Below the pieces are notes generated by a model. It did no database searches. It had not been told where the DNA came from and worked only from the letters and a program-made list of their open reading frames with translations. DNA of 64,000 nt from Ignavibacteria bacterium (GTDB lineage Bacteria > Bacteroidota > Ignavibacteria > Ignavibacteriales > SURF-24): positions 1-64,000 of the forward strand of contig JAAXKN010000007.1 in the NCBI GenBank assembly GCA_025612375.1. Reading direction: 5' to 3'. Within the stretch, counting starts at the first letter, position 1, and each line of letters opens with the position of its first letter. This document shows positions 26,914 through 35,893 of this stretch, in pieces. The translations under genes and the position numbers were made by a program.

Positions 26914-27034
26914 CTGTCAAAGGTCCCGGCACTATTAAAGAAGAATACGTAATTATTTATTAAGTCAATCGGAATTTTTTTTTGTAAATGTACTAATATT
27001 TGAGCTATAAGTGAAGAAAATTAACTCACTAAAT

Positions 27035-27691
27035 TCATCTTTTCGAAAGGCTTGTTCCTGCCGTCCCGAACTTATAGCCCTTCAAAGAAGCCTCTTCAGC
27101 GATTAGCTCAATTGAGTCCCTGAGCACCCCTTTGCTTTTGGAGTTGTCGTGGAGTACAATAATGGAATTCTGCCTTAGGCTTTTCTTAATCCCCTTTTTA
27201 ACCACGCTGAAGTTATTCTGAAAATCATACGTAAGGAGCGACCAGAGGACCATGTAAAGCCCGTTACTTTTTGCAATTCTGTGTGTCATATGGTCGAACT
27301 TGCCGTACGGGGGGCGGAAGAATTTCATCCTGCGGCCAAACTTGTCCATGGCTGCACTGTTTGTACTCTCAATTTCATCAGATACAACCTTTTTGTCCAG
27401 AAATGAAAGCTTCCTGTGGTTATAAGTGTGGTTGCCGATTTCGTGCCCCTCGCTTAAAATTTCACCAAGCAGGGAGCTGTAACGGTTGACATTATTGCCC
27501 ACGCAAAAGAATAGTGACTTAATTCCATATTTATTCAGCGCCTGGAGAATAATTCCTGTTGTATCAGGATTCGGCCCGTCATCAAAGGTCATCATGATGC
27601 GGTTATCCGTAGTGTTCCAGTAGAAAAAAGGAAGCGCTTTTTTTATAATCAGAGGAGGGTCATAAACGTACATAAACTTCTGTCTTTCCAT
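27035..27691 (-). CDS. Polysaccharide deacetylase (NodB domain)
   Basis: This 218-residue enzyme belongs to the carbohydrate esterase 4/NodB group, which removes N-acetyl groups from glycans. The metal and catalytic motifs are clear: TFDDGP (residues 35-40) for motif 1, HEIGNHTYNH for motif 2 and RPPYG for motif 3. There is no signal peptide, so it may act in the cytoplasm on lipid-linked precursors, or use an unusual route. The first 43 bases overlap the end of the upstream GT2 gene in another frame, so the pair is co-translated and probably works on the same glycan. Confidence 0.9.
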   Translation of the reverse strand: MERQKFMYVYDPPLIIKKALPFFYWNTTDNRIMMTFDDGPNPDTTGIILQALNKYGIKSLFFCVGNNVNRYSSLLGEILSEGHEIGNHTYNHRKLSFLDKKVVSDEIESTNSAAMDKFGRRMKFFRPPYGKFDHMTHRIAKSNGLYMVLWSLLTYDFQNNFSVVKKGIKKSLRQNSIIVLHDNSKSKGVLRDSIELIAEEASLKGYKFGTAGTSLSKR

Positions 27692-28815
27692 TTAATCTTG
27701 CCAACGAGTGAAAAGGGCTGGAGCACAATTGTATAAGGAAATACCAGGAGTTCTGTAAAGAGAACTTCAAGGAGATTATACCTGTCGTGCAGGAGCCTTG
27801 AACCCAGGTCAAGCACAAAAATATCAATTAGGACTTTCAGCATGAAAACAACGGCCGCAATCTTAAGAAGCGGAATGTTAAGCGTAAAAAGTGACCAGGC
27901 CAGGCATATGAAAAGCACCGCAATAAAAGAGAACACAAGGGCTCCCAGCGCGATTAAATCGTATGAATAGTGCTTTGTTATAGCCATGTGCCTTTTTTTC
28001 CTGTTGATGTAGTTGTCATTCTTAAGAATGGACTTTACGACAGAATCTTTTGAAGTTGCATAGGCAACTTTTGTAACTTTTGAGGCCTTCTGTACAAAAA
28101 GGTCGTCATCCCCTGCCGCAATTACGGCATTTTCACCAAAGCCGCCAAGCTTATAGTAGAGATCCTTCCTGTATGAGAAATTGCCGCCGCCTGCAATGTA
28201 AGGCTTTTTAAGCCCTATAAACGACATTGCAATAATCGCCATGGCAAGGCTTTCGAGGCTTTTTAGCTTTTCAAGAAAGCCCGGCCTGTGAGATTCAAGT
28301 CTCGTGTAGCCGGCAACGCATCCAACGCCGTCTTCATAAAAAGAAACGATCTGGCTTATCCAGTCTTTTGAAGGGCGGCAGTCGGCATCCGTAGTAAGAA
28401 TAATTTCACCTTTGCTTGATTCAATTCCGGTGTGCAGTGCGTTTTTCTTCGGTCCCCAGTTAAGCACATTCTTTCTTGCCGGAATTACTCTCGCCTCAGG
28501 AGTGCCCGCAGATTTATCTTTAAGCTTTATTTCTTTTGCAATTACTCTTTCGGCAAAGTTCCTTGTCCTGTCTGTTGAATTATCGTCAACAATAATTACT
28601 TCATATTCAGTGTATGTCTGATGCAAAAGAATTTCAAGTAAGTCCTCAATATTATCCTCCTCATTTCTTGCTGCAACTATGACTGAAACAAACGGGCTTG
28701 TCTTTAAGGCGGAACGTTTTTTTCCTGAAGTCCGGTTAATCCCGAAACTGACAAGGAAGCCGATGATGGCATAAACCAGCAGTCCTGCAAACAGCAAATA
28801 TATTAGTATGTCCAT
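27649..28815 (-). CDS. Membrane glycosyltransferase family 2, divergent QxxRW motif
   Basis: This 388-residue GT2 has one N-terminal helix and about four C-terminal helices. The nucleotide-sugar motifs IIVDDNSTDRT and TTDADCRP and the base region AAGDDDLFVQ are present, but the final motif reads RKKRH in place of QxxRW, replacing the tryptophan that lines the acceptor channel. It may use a different acceptor or transfer a single sugar. It overlaps the NodB gene, so its product is probably the substrate for that enzyme. No obvious purine-rich ribosome binding site precedes the ATG. Confidence 0.86.
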   Translation of the reverse strand: MDILIYLLFAGLLVYAIIGFLVSFGINRTSGKKRSALKTSPFVSVIVAARNEEDNIEDLLEILLHQTYTEYEVIIVDDNSTDRTRNFAERVIAKEIKLKDKSAGTPEARVIPARKNVLNWGPKKNALHTGIESSKGEIILTTDADCRPSKDWISQIVSFYEDGVGCVAGYTRLESHRPGFLEKLKSLESLAMAIIAMSFIGLKKPYIAGGGNFSYRKDLYYKLGGFGENAVIAAGDDDLFVQKASKVTKVAYATSKDSVVKSILKNDNYINRKKRHMAITKHYSYDLIALGALVFSFIAVLFICLAWSLFTLNIPLLKIAAVVFMLKVLIDIFVLDLGSRLLHDRYNLLEVLFTELLVFPYTIVLQPFSLVGKIKWKDRSLCTFMTLL

Positions 28816-28984
28816 AAAAGAAGGATGATAAAAATTATCAGAAATCAGTTAAATAATTAACACAGATGAACTGTATATTTGAAATGCTAATTTAATAATA
28901 AACCTGAAATAAATGGAACATTTTTTATTTCAGCTTTATTTGTTATGTTTATTTTCCTAATTATATCACTCCGGAAACATATTT

Positions 28985-30127
28985 ATGACAATCAGCATAG
29001 TATTTCTTTTTCTTTCACTTTTCTATCTTACTTTTACGCTTTGGGTAAGGCACGGGGTCGCGAGGCTGAAGAATGCCCCTCTTAAAGCTATAGGTGAGCT
29101 GCCAACGGTCTCAGTTTACGTACCTGCAAGAAATGAAGAAGCCAACTTACACAGGACTTTAACCTCACTGGAAAACCAGACCTATCCGAAAGAGAAGCTG
29201 ACTGTTGTAATGATTAACGACCGTTCCACAGATTCAACTGAAGAGGTAATGAAGGAATTTGCCTCCAGGAATGCTAACTTCAGGCTTATCAATATAGAGA
29301 GCTTGCCGGCAGGTATTGCACCAAAGAAGCACGCCCTCATGAATGCCATTGCCCGGACGGATTCAGAAATAATCGTAACAACTGATGCCGATTGCATTCA
29401 CTCCCCCGCGTGGCTGATGAATATGATCAGTCACTTTAACGATGGCGTGGCGCTTGTGACGGCACTCACGGTTTTTGATCCGGATGACTACACCGTATTC
29501 CATGAGCTTCATACGCTTGACTTCCTTTCCCAGGCCGTTGTCTCAGCCGGCGCAATGGGTCAGGGCCTTCCTCTTATGTGTTCAGCTCCAAACCTGGCGT
29601 ATAAAAGGAAAGTCTTTAATGAAGTTGGGGGCTATGGCGATAGTTCCAGCTGCGTCTCGGGTGACGACAACCTCTTCCTGCAGAACCTGGTAAAAAACGG
29701 GAATTATAAAACCGCCTTTGCCTTGGGCAAAGATACAATTGTAAAGTCACTTCCACCCAAAAGCGTCAAAGGCGTGTGGCATCAGCGCCTGCGCTGGGGC
29801 ACACAGGGAGCTTTCTATCCCTTAAAGATCAAGCTTGCCGGGGCAGTCGTTTTCCTTTATTATCTGTCAATTGTACTTTCTCCCCTGTTCTATCTTCTTG
29901 GCGTGAGCCTCAGTGTTCTATTAGCCCTGGGAATTGTTAAAGTTGCGGCGGACTTTTTTGTAATTAAATATGGATTCAAAGTCCTCGGTATTAAATTCAA
30001 GACAAAGATTTTCATTCTGCTGTCTTTGATTCATCCCCTGCTTATTATAGCAACACTCTTAAGCTCTCTTACAATCCCATTTGACTGGAAAGGATCGAAC
30101 CTGAGGCCGAAGGTAAAAGAAGCTTAA
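28985..30127 (+). CDS. Membrane glycosyltransferase family 2 (plus strand)
   Basis: This third GT2 of the locus has 380 residues, one N-terminal helix and about three C-terminal helices. Its motifs are complete: MINDRSTDST, TTDADCIH, VSGDDNLFLQ and QRLRW. It is transcribed opposite to its two paralogues and divergent from the one at 27649, with 169 bases between them that presumably hold both promoters. It is convergent with the LPG-synthase-type gene. The three GT2 proteins share the same layout and probably arose by duplication. Confidence 0.88.
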   Translation: MTISIVFLFLSLFYLTFTLWVRHGVARLKNAPLKAIGELPTVSVYVPARNEEANLHRTLTSLENQTYPKEKLTVVMINDRSTDSTEEVMKEFASRNANFRLINIESLPAGIAPKKHALMNAIARTDSEIIVTTDADCIHSPAWLMNMISHFNDGVALVTALTVFDPDDYTVFHELHTLDFLSQAVVSAGAMGQGLPLMCSAPNLAYKRKVFNEVGGYGDSSSCVSGDDNLFLQNLVKNGNYKTAFALGKDTIVKSLPPKSVKGVWHQRLRWGTQGAFYPLKIKLAGAVVFLYYLSIVLSPLFYLLGVSLSVLLALGIVKVAADFFVIKYGFKVLGIKFKTKIFILLSLIHPLLIIATLLSSLTIPFDWKGSNLRPKVKEA

Positions 30128-30145
30128 AAGAGCGAAGAAAATGAG

Positions 30146-31153
30146 CTAATCTTCTATTTTGTTTTCAGATGCGGCAGCACTGGCTTTTGCTGAGCCTTTA
30201 GTGTTAAATAGCAGCAGCACGCCCGGGATGGAAGGAAGAAGAACGTTTATAAAGAAAAGAAATATCGCAGCGTTAAATCCGACTGCCGAGCTCAGGCCCA
30301 GCTTTACGGCAAAGAACACAGAAGCGCTTTCCCTTATTCCAAGTTCCCCGAATGTTACAGGCGGAATAACCGCCTTGGCAAAGAATATCAGCATGCCAAG
30401 CCAGAAATAAGTCATTATATCCCACCCGTTTGAAAAAGCAGCAACCAGGAATCCATACTGCGCAATATATGTAAGATATGTAACAAAAGTGTTTAATGAG
30501 ATGTCAAGAGAAGTTCTGCCGCTTAAGAGCTTAAATGTCCTGAGCCCGTCCATAAACTCCGTCAGGCGTCTGGATTTTGAAGTTAACCTTATAATCATCC
30601 TTTCCCAGAAATCCGTTTTCAGCACCGAGTACAGGTAGAAAAATAAGGATAGAAGAATAACCGCTAGAAGCACCAGGAGCCATGCTTTCCCTATTCCATA
30701 GGAACTATATAGGAATACCGCGCTTGCAACAGCACCGATGAAAAACACCGGCACAAATGCAAAGAATTTATCTATAAGCGTTGCAAGCGTCACTTTAAGC
30801 GCTTTTTTGCCCTTAAAGGCAAGTGCGCGCCCCACATACTCACCAAGCCTGAATGGCGTAATTATGCCGGCTGAAAAACCGTATAAAAGAGAGTTAAGGA
30901 TAATCTTTCTTTCTCTCTCTTCAACAATCTCCCGGCACAGAATTTTCCACTTCCAGTACTGCAGGTATATATTTAAGAAACTCAGAATGCAGGCTGCTGC
31001 AATCATAAAATAATTTGCGCCGTTAAGTGCCGCCATTATTTCCCTGAAGCTTACGGCGCTGATTAGATAAATCAGCAGTCCAATAGCTATCAGGACCTTC
31101 AGAAAAGAGACAGCTCTGCCTTTATATTTTTTTGCGAAAATTACTTTATTCAT
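30146..31153 (-). CDS. LPG-synthase-type membrane protein (UPF0104/flippase-like)
   Basis: This 335-residue membrane protein has about eight helices and matches the transmembrane part of lysylphosphatidylglycerol synthase/MprF, seen in many envelope clusters (for example in AglD-like proteins). Typical segments are FRLGEYVGRALAFKG and PPVTFGELGIRESASVFF. The aminoacyl-transferase domain is absent, so it is not an LPG synthase itself. Family members are thought to move lipid-linked sugars. It ends with a short polar tail. The start is 24 bases from the end of the exported-protein gene at 31178. Confidence 0.84.
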   Translation of the reverse strand: MNKVIFAKKYKGRAVSFLKVLIAIGLLIYLISAVSFREIMAALNGANYFMIAAACILSFLNIYLQYWKWKILCREIVEERERKIILNSLLYGFSAGIITPFRLGEYVGRALAFKGKKALKVTLATLIDKFFAFVPVFFIGAVASAVFLYSSYGIGKAWLLVLLAVILLSLFFYLYSVLKTDFWERMIIRLTSKSRRLTEFMDGLRTFKLLSGRTSLDISLNTFVTYLTYIAQYGFLVAAFSNGWDIMTYFWLGMLIFFAKAVIPPVTFGELGIRESASVFFAVKLGLSSAVGFNAAIFLFFINVLLPSIPGVLLLFNTKGSAKASAAASENKIED

Positions 31154-31177
31154 AAATTAAGTCTGAATCTGGCTGCC

Positions 31178-32047
31178 TTAAAGAAAATCAATAGAAAAGC
31201 CGATGCCGAACCTTTGTATATTATCCTTAAAATACTCGCTGAACATGTTGTTGCCGGTATAGTAGTTTAAGTAAAGGAGTATCCCTTTGTCGAACCACTG
31301 TCCGAATTTAACGCCGGCCACCAAATTATTGTTGCCATGAAAGACAGGAGTACCAAGTATATTTATGTAGTAAGCGGCAAACAAGTTGAAATCCTTCCGG
31401 AAAACCTGTCCGAAAGGGTTATAGAAAGCGTATTCAAACCCCGAGCTGAAGGAATATTTTTTTATTTCAAGAGGTCTTACCAGTGTAGAGTAGGCCGGGC
31501 CTCCAAAGATCCTGAAGGAGTAGTTTTTCTTAAAAGCCTCATAGCCAAGTAATAGCTCCCCGAAATCCCTCGTAAAAGGGATTGGTGTCTTTGAACCTCT
31601 CCAGACCCCCTGCTCCACGTCGTAATGCCCGTCAACAAGGTGGGCGCTGTTGTGGATGATCCTGAACCTTGAAATGAGCCTTCCTTCATCATAGCTTTTT
31701 GAAAAAGCAGCATTGCCGCCGAAAAATCCGTCGAGAGCGTCTATCTGAAGCCTGTGCCCGCTGTAGCTTGTAGAGTAGGCATAAGCCATAAACTCTACCC
31801 CGAAGGTCAGCACTCCCCTTGATGAGGGGAATTTAAGCTTCAGAAGGTCAACCGAGTTGCCAATATCCACCTTCAGGTTGGCGTCAGACGGATAATACAG
31901 AATACCCATCCTTGCCTCCTGGTAGCTTGCCTTCAAAGGCATAAAATGAAGCCCCGAAGGCGCAAATTCATAATTAACCGATGCAGAATCAGTCTGACTG
32001 AATAAGAGGCATGGGAACAGCACTAAGAGTAAAACGGACCTAAACAT
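31178..32047 (-). CDS. Exported protein of unknown function, paralogue of 23992 gene
   Basis: This 289-residue protein has a signal peptide (residues 1-17) and shares with the 23992 protein the segments EARMGILYYP, LKVDIGNSVDLL and FRIIHNSAHLVDGHYD. The two paralogues stand at the outer ends of the GT2/radical SAM block and share a His/Asp motif like that of DUF1207. The ATG start was used; a TTG four codons upstream is in frame, but nothing favours it. A beta-rich, barrel-like pattern suggests an outer-membrane location, which is inference. Confidence 0.7.
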   Translation of the reverse strand: MFRSVLLLVLFPCLLFSQTDSASVNYEFAPSGLHFMPLKASYQEARMGILYYPSDANLKVDIGNSVDLLKLKFPSSRGVLTFGVEFMAYAYSTSYSGHRLQIDALDGFFGGNAAFSKSYDEGRLISRFRIIHNSAHLVDGHYDVEQGVWRGSKTPIPFTRDFGELLLGYEAFKKNYSFRIFGGPAYSTLVRPLEIKKYSFSSGFEYAFYNPFGQVFRKDFNLFAAYYINILGTPVFHGNNNLVAGVKFGQWFDKGILLYLNYYTGNNMFSEYFKDNIQRFGIGFSIDFL

Positions 32048-32137
32048 ACTAATGCTCAAAAATTGTGGAGTTTATAACATGGCAAAGATAAGAAATAATT
32101 ATAAATACTTCATGAGCGCTCATCATAATTTATCCCG

Positions 32138-32188
32138 GCGCCCTGGTTTCAAAGGCGCCCTGGTTTCAAAAGCGCCCTGGTTTCAAAA
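32138..32188. repeat. Three tandem 17-bp repeats upstream of bshC
   Basis: Three head-to-tail copies of GCGCCCTGGTTTCAAAR occur in 51 bp (32138-32154, 32155-32171, 32172-32188); copies two and three are identical and copy one differs only at the last base. They lie in the 239-base gap between the divergent exported-protein and bshC genes. The unit length is not a multiple of three, so the tract is not coding. Confidence 0.9.
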
Positions 32189-32286
32189 GCAATTTTCACG
32201 TATTAGCCCTCCGTTCTTTCTTTCATTAAGGCCGCATTTTTTATATATTATAAGCACTCAACAGAAAAATGTAACAGGAGAGGAAA

Positions 32287-33912
32287 ATGTTCGTAAATTT
32301 CAGTGATCTTCCCGGTCAGCAGAACCTGTTTCTGGATTATATGTATGAATTTGAAAGCGTTAAGGATTTTTATCATAAGGATTTCCGGGATACTGAAGCA
32401 TTCAGAAGCCATTTTGCTGAGGTTGCAGGCAAAAAAAGAAACCACCGCACCCTTCTTAGCAGCATATTACACGACCAGTATGAAAACCTGACTCCGTCTA
32501 AAAAGACTCTGGAAAACATAGATCTTCTTTCATCAGATAAAACACTGGCCGTAGTTACAGGACAACAGCTGGGGCTCTATGGAGGCCCTTTATATACATT
32601 CTATAAAATTATTACCGCAATTAAGCTTTGCTCATTCTTGAAGGATAAGTACGAGGCCTACCGCTTTGTGCCTGTATTCTGGCTTGAAGGAGACGACCAC
32701 GATTTTGATGAGGTACGCTCGGCTAACCTGATTGGTGAAAGTAATGACGTAGTAAATGTGGTGTATAATGACGGAGAACCTTCAGAGGTGAACCGCGGAA
32801 GCATGGGGAAACTCACCTTCAACAGCAGCATCTCGCAGACAAACGAAGAGGTCAACAGCATACTGAGGGACAATGACTTTAAGCCCCGGATTATGGAGAA
32901 GCTGAAGAACTATTATAAGGAAGGTGAAACTTTCAAAAGCTCTTTCAGAAAACTCTTATTTGACATTTTTGATGAATACGGAATTATATTTTTTGACCCT
33001 CAGGACGGCAGGATCAAGGAGCTCTTAAGACCCGTATTCAGGCAGGAGCTTGAGAACTTCAGCGACCATACGAAAGAATTGGTCCAGATAAGTGCCGAGC
33101 TTGAAGAGGTTTACCATGCACAGGTTAAGGTAAACCCTATTAACCTGTTCTATAGTGACGAGGACGGCAGATACCTAATTGAACCCGCAGATGACGACTT
33201 CAGGCTGAAATCCAAGAGGAAGAAGATATTAAAGCACACAATAATGGAAATGCTGGACTCGAATCCCGATAAATTCAGCCCTAATGTTCTTCTGAGGCCC
33301 ATCTGCCAGGATTACATACTCCCTACCGCTTTTTACGTTGGCGGCCCCGGAGAAATCTCTTACTTTGCACAGGTAATCCCGCTGTATAAATTTTATAACG
33401 TTCCGCAGCCCGTTGTTTATCCCAGGTCATCGCTCACAATAGTTGAAAAGAACATACAGAAAACTATAGACAAATACAGTCTCAGGTTCAACGATTTCTT
33501 TAATGACAAGGAAACTTTATTTGAGAATGTAATTAAATCAATTTCAGATATGGAATTTGAGTCTGAATTTCAGGCCTGTGAGCGTGAGATCCAGCAGTCG
33601 CTGGACAAGCTCAAAGGAAAGCTTCTTTCAATTGACAAAACATTAAATGATGCCGTATCTAAGGTTAACGAGAGGGTCGACCAGTCGCTTAAGATCCTGA
33701 AAGATAAGACAAACGAGGCGCAGAAGAAAAAGCATGAATCCACCATCCGGCAGCTTAACAAAGCCTCAAACGTTTTGTTTCCCAACGGAAATTTTCAGGA
33801 GCGTGAGTTGTCTTTTATCTATTTTGCACACAAATACGGTTTGGATATTATAAAGTGGATGTTCAGCGAACTGGCCATCAACAGGTTCGAGCACCAGATA
33901 ACGGAACTTTAA
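32287..33912 (+). CDS. bshC: Bacillithiol biosynthesis cysteine ligase BshC
   Basis: BshC joins cysteine to glucosaminyl-malate in the last step of bacillithiol synthesis; the thiol protects against oxidants and electrophiles. The family is shown by VTGQQLGLYGGPLYTFYK, then FWLEGDDHDF, RPICQDYILPTAFYVGGPGE and a long C-terminal coiled coil (about residues 420-510). At 541 residues it is full length. A GGAGAGG-like ribosome binding site precedes the ATG. Neither bshA nor bshB is in the window. In green sulfur bacteria the product is N-methylated, and a similar thiol might be used here. Confidence 0.94.
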   Translation: MFVNFSDLPGQQNLFLDYMYEFESVKDFYHKDFRDTEAFRSHFAEVAGKKRNHRTLLSSILHDQYENLTPSKKTLENIDLLSSDKTLAVVTGQQLGLYGGPLYTFYKIITAIKLCSFLKDKYEAYRFVPVFWLEGDDHDFDEVRSANLIGESNDVVNVVYNDGEPSEVNRGSMGKLTFNSSISQTNEEVNSILRDNDFKPRIMEKLKNYYKEGETFKSSFRKLLFDIFDEYGIIFFDPQDGRIKELLRPVFRQELENFSDHTKELVQISAELEEVYHAQVKVNPINLFYSDEDGRYLIEPADDDFRLKSKRKKILKHTIMEMLDSNPDKFSPNVLLRPICQDYILPTAFYVGGPGEISYFAQVIPLYKFYNVPQPVVYPRSSLTIVEKNIQKTIDKYSLRFNDFFNDKETLFENVIKSISDMEFESEFQACEREIQQSLDKLKGKLLSIDKTLNDAVSKVNERVDQSLKILKDKTNEAQKKKHESTIRQLNKASNVLFPNGNFQERELSFIYFAHKYGLDIIKWMFSELAINRFEHQITEL

Positions 33913-33919
33913 CTAAAAG

Positions 33920-33946
33920 AAAAGGCTCCCTAATAAGGGCCTTTTT
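33920..33946 (+). terminator. Rho-independent terminator after bshC
   Basis: AAAAGGC and CCC pair with GGG and CCTTTTT across a 6-base loop, leaving one bulged T in the stem; a T-run follows. It begins seven bases after the bshC stop. The reverse strand also has a T-rich end, so it could in part serve the convergent aroA gene. Confidence 0.78.
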
Positions 33947-34019
33947 CATAAAACCTGGGTTGTATCAAATTAACAATTGATGCTTCCTATAAGCTTACTT
34001 CTGCCATAAAACATCTCTT

Positions 34020-35297
34020 TCATTTTGTTATGGACTTAAGCTGATTTAAAAAATCGGGGTTAGAGATACCTACGCAATCAAAATCAATTACCTTCCCGCC
34101 GCTATCAAGCAGTGATGAAAGCACCCCGAAGGCCATAGCAATGCGGTGGTCGCCGTAGCTTTTGAACGTGGGATTCTGATTTTTTATCCGGCCTGCAATT
34201 TCAAAGCCGTCCTCATTTTCAGTTACATCCAGGCCAAGCACTTTCATGTTTTCACATATTGCACTGATCCTGTCCGTTTCCTTTACCCTTAGCTCGTGTG
34301 CATCTGAGATCCTGAAATTACCATCTGCAAGAAGGCCTGCAATACTTAATACCGGAATCTCATCAATTACATTAGGTATAATCTCTTTGGGAATATCTAT
34401 GTTATGTAGGTCACTATAGGAGACGATAAGATCGCCGTATTGTTCACCCATCGTAACCTTAACATTATCCTCCTCAATCCTGGCTCCCATAGCTCTTAAA
34501 ACTTCAAGTATACCTGTTCTTGTTTTGTTAAGGCTGATATTTTTTATAACAAGATGAGATTCTTTGGATAATAATGCCAGCACAATGAAGAACGCTGCAG
34601 TTGAAATATCCGAAGGAACAAAATATTCATTTGCCCAAGGGTAATCTTTTTTTGAAACAAAGATCCGTCTTTCCGTACCAGTGTCTTCTGTCCTAAGTGA
34701 AAGGAGCTTTTCGGTGTGGTCCCTTGACGGCGTAAATTCCACAACGGTTGTTTCTTCTTCCAGGTGAAGCCCTGCCAACATAACGGCGCTTTTTACCTGT
34801 GCGCTGGCAACAGGAAGATTATATTCAATTGCATGAAGGTTTTCTGAAGGCGAAATTTTAATTGGAAGTGTAAACTTCGGGGTTGTTGAAATCAATCCCC
34901 CCATTTCTGCCAGAGGGTCAACAATCCTTTTCATCGGGCGCGATGAAAGCGATTCATCGCCCGTAATAACAGAAGTAAATTGCTGTGCAACTAGAATACC
35001 GCTCAAAAGGCGCGAAGTGGTGCCTGAATTCCCGGCATATAAAACTTCAGGCTCTTTGAATTTCTTAAATCCCTTTCCCGTAACCAATAGCCTGCCTTCG
35101 GACTTCTTAAATGAGCAGCCCAGCTGTTCAAAACAGCTTATTGTGGACTTTACGTCCTCGGCGTCTGAGAGGTTTTCAATTGATGAGGTCCCTTCGGCCA
35201 AGGCTGAGAATATTACAGACCTGTGTGAGATAGACTTATCGCCCGGGAGCTTTAGAACACCTTTAACCTTTTCAACTTTCTGGAAGCTTTTATCCAT
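34020..35297 (-). CDS. aroA: 3-phosphoshikimate 1-carboxyvinyltransferase (EPSP synthase)
   Basis: This is the sixth shikimate-pathway enzyme, joining phosphoenolpyruvate to shikimate 3-phosphate on the way to aromatic amino acids and chorismate. It has 425 residues, with LPGDKSISHR at residues 17-26, a AGNSGTTSRLLSGIL region and GDESLSSRPMKR. The catalytic Asp/Glu/Lys residues in the second half (DEIPVLSIAG, KETDRI) are present. The start overlaps the trmH stop by one base (TAATG). Other shikimate genes are absent; it is the last gene of a four-gene operon with deoC, hicB and trmH. Confidence 0.96.
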   Translation of the reverse strand: MDKSFQKVEKVKGVLKLPGDKSISHRSVIFSALAEGTSSIENLSDAEDVKSTISCFEQLGCSFKKSEGRLLVTGKGFKKFKEPEVLYAGNSGTTSRLLSGILVAQQFTSVITGDESLSSRPMKRIVDPLAEMGGLISTTPKFTLPIKISPSENLHAIEYNLPVASAQVKSAVMLAGLHLEEETTVVEFTPSRDHTEKLLSLRTEDTGTERRIFVSKKDYPWANEYFVPSDISTAAFFIVLALLSKESHLVIKNISLNKTRTGILEVLRAMGARIEEDNVKVTMGEQYGDLIVSYSDLHNIDIPKEIIPNVIDEIPVLSIAGLLADGNFRISDAHELRVKETDRISAICENMKVLGLDVTENEDGFEIAGRIKNQNPTFKSYGDHRIAMAFGVLSSLLDSGGKVIDFDCVGISNPDFLNQLKSITK

Positions 35298-35887
35298 TAC
35301 TTTTTACACCACTCGTCAATAAATTTGTCAATTTCCTCTTCATTTAGTTCAGGCTTGTCGTACATCCCGCTTATGAGCCTCTGCCTTTGAGCCTCATAGA
35401 GTATTACGGCATTGGCGACCGAAACATTCAGGCTCTGCACCATTCCGTGCATCGGTATAAAGAAAAGGCCGTCGGCGCTCTGGGCGGCTTCCTCTGAAAT
35501 GCCCCTGTGCTCGTTTCCAAGCACAACAGCAGCTTTTTGCGTAAAATCTATGTCGTAGAGGCTTATTGAATGCTCCGCAAGTGAACTTGCATAAATCTTA
35601 AAGCCCTCATTATGCAGGTTATCGAAGCATTCCTTTACATCGCGGTACCTCTCTCTTTCCACCCACTTAATCGCGCTGGCAGAACTAGTGCGGTTTAGTT
35701 TAGGAAATTTCTCAACATTGTAAACCAGTGATACCTTTGCTATTCCAACGGCATCACAGGTGCGTAAAATTGCGCTAACGTTGTGCGGGTCGTGAATATT
35801 TTCCATGACCACACTCAGCGAATGCTGGCGCTTTTTGATGACTTCAATAATTTTATTGAGGCGTGAGCCTGTTTTGAATTCTCTCAC
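35297..35887 (-). CDS. trmH: SpoU/TrmH-family tRNA 2'-O-methyltransferase
   Basis: Enzymes of this family methylate the ribose of a guanosine in tRNA, G18 in the best-known case, or in rRNA. The knotted SPOUT fold is shown by its three motifs: NIHDPHNVSAILRTCDA, VVLGNEHRGIS and IPMHGMVQSLNVSVANA. The 196-residue length fits TrmH rather than the longer RlmB. It is translationally linked to aroA (one-base overlap) and follows the HicB-like gene by six bases. The exact target nucleotide is not certain. Confidence 0.87.
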   Translation of the reverse strand: MREFKTGSRLNKIIEVIKKRQHSLSVVMENIHDPHNVSAILRTCDAVGIAKVSLVYNVEKFPKLNRTSSASAIKWVERERYRDVKECFDNLHNEGFKIYASSLAEHSISLYDIDFTQKAAVVLGNEHRGISEEAAQSADGLFFIPMHGMVQSLNVSVANAVILYEAQRQRLISGMYDKPELNEEEIDKFIDEWCKK

Positions 35888-35893
35888 AAAAAA

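Noticed and set aside
32138-32188. CRISPR array
   Set aside because: The three units touch each other without spacers and no cas gene is present.
32052-32306. 84-codon plus-strand reading frame over the 17-bp repeats upstream of bshC
   Set aside because: The repeat unit is not a multiple of three, so the copies are read in different frames, and no ribosome binding site or family match is seen.
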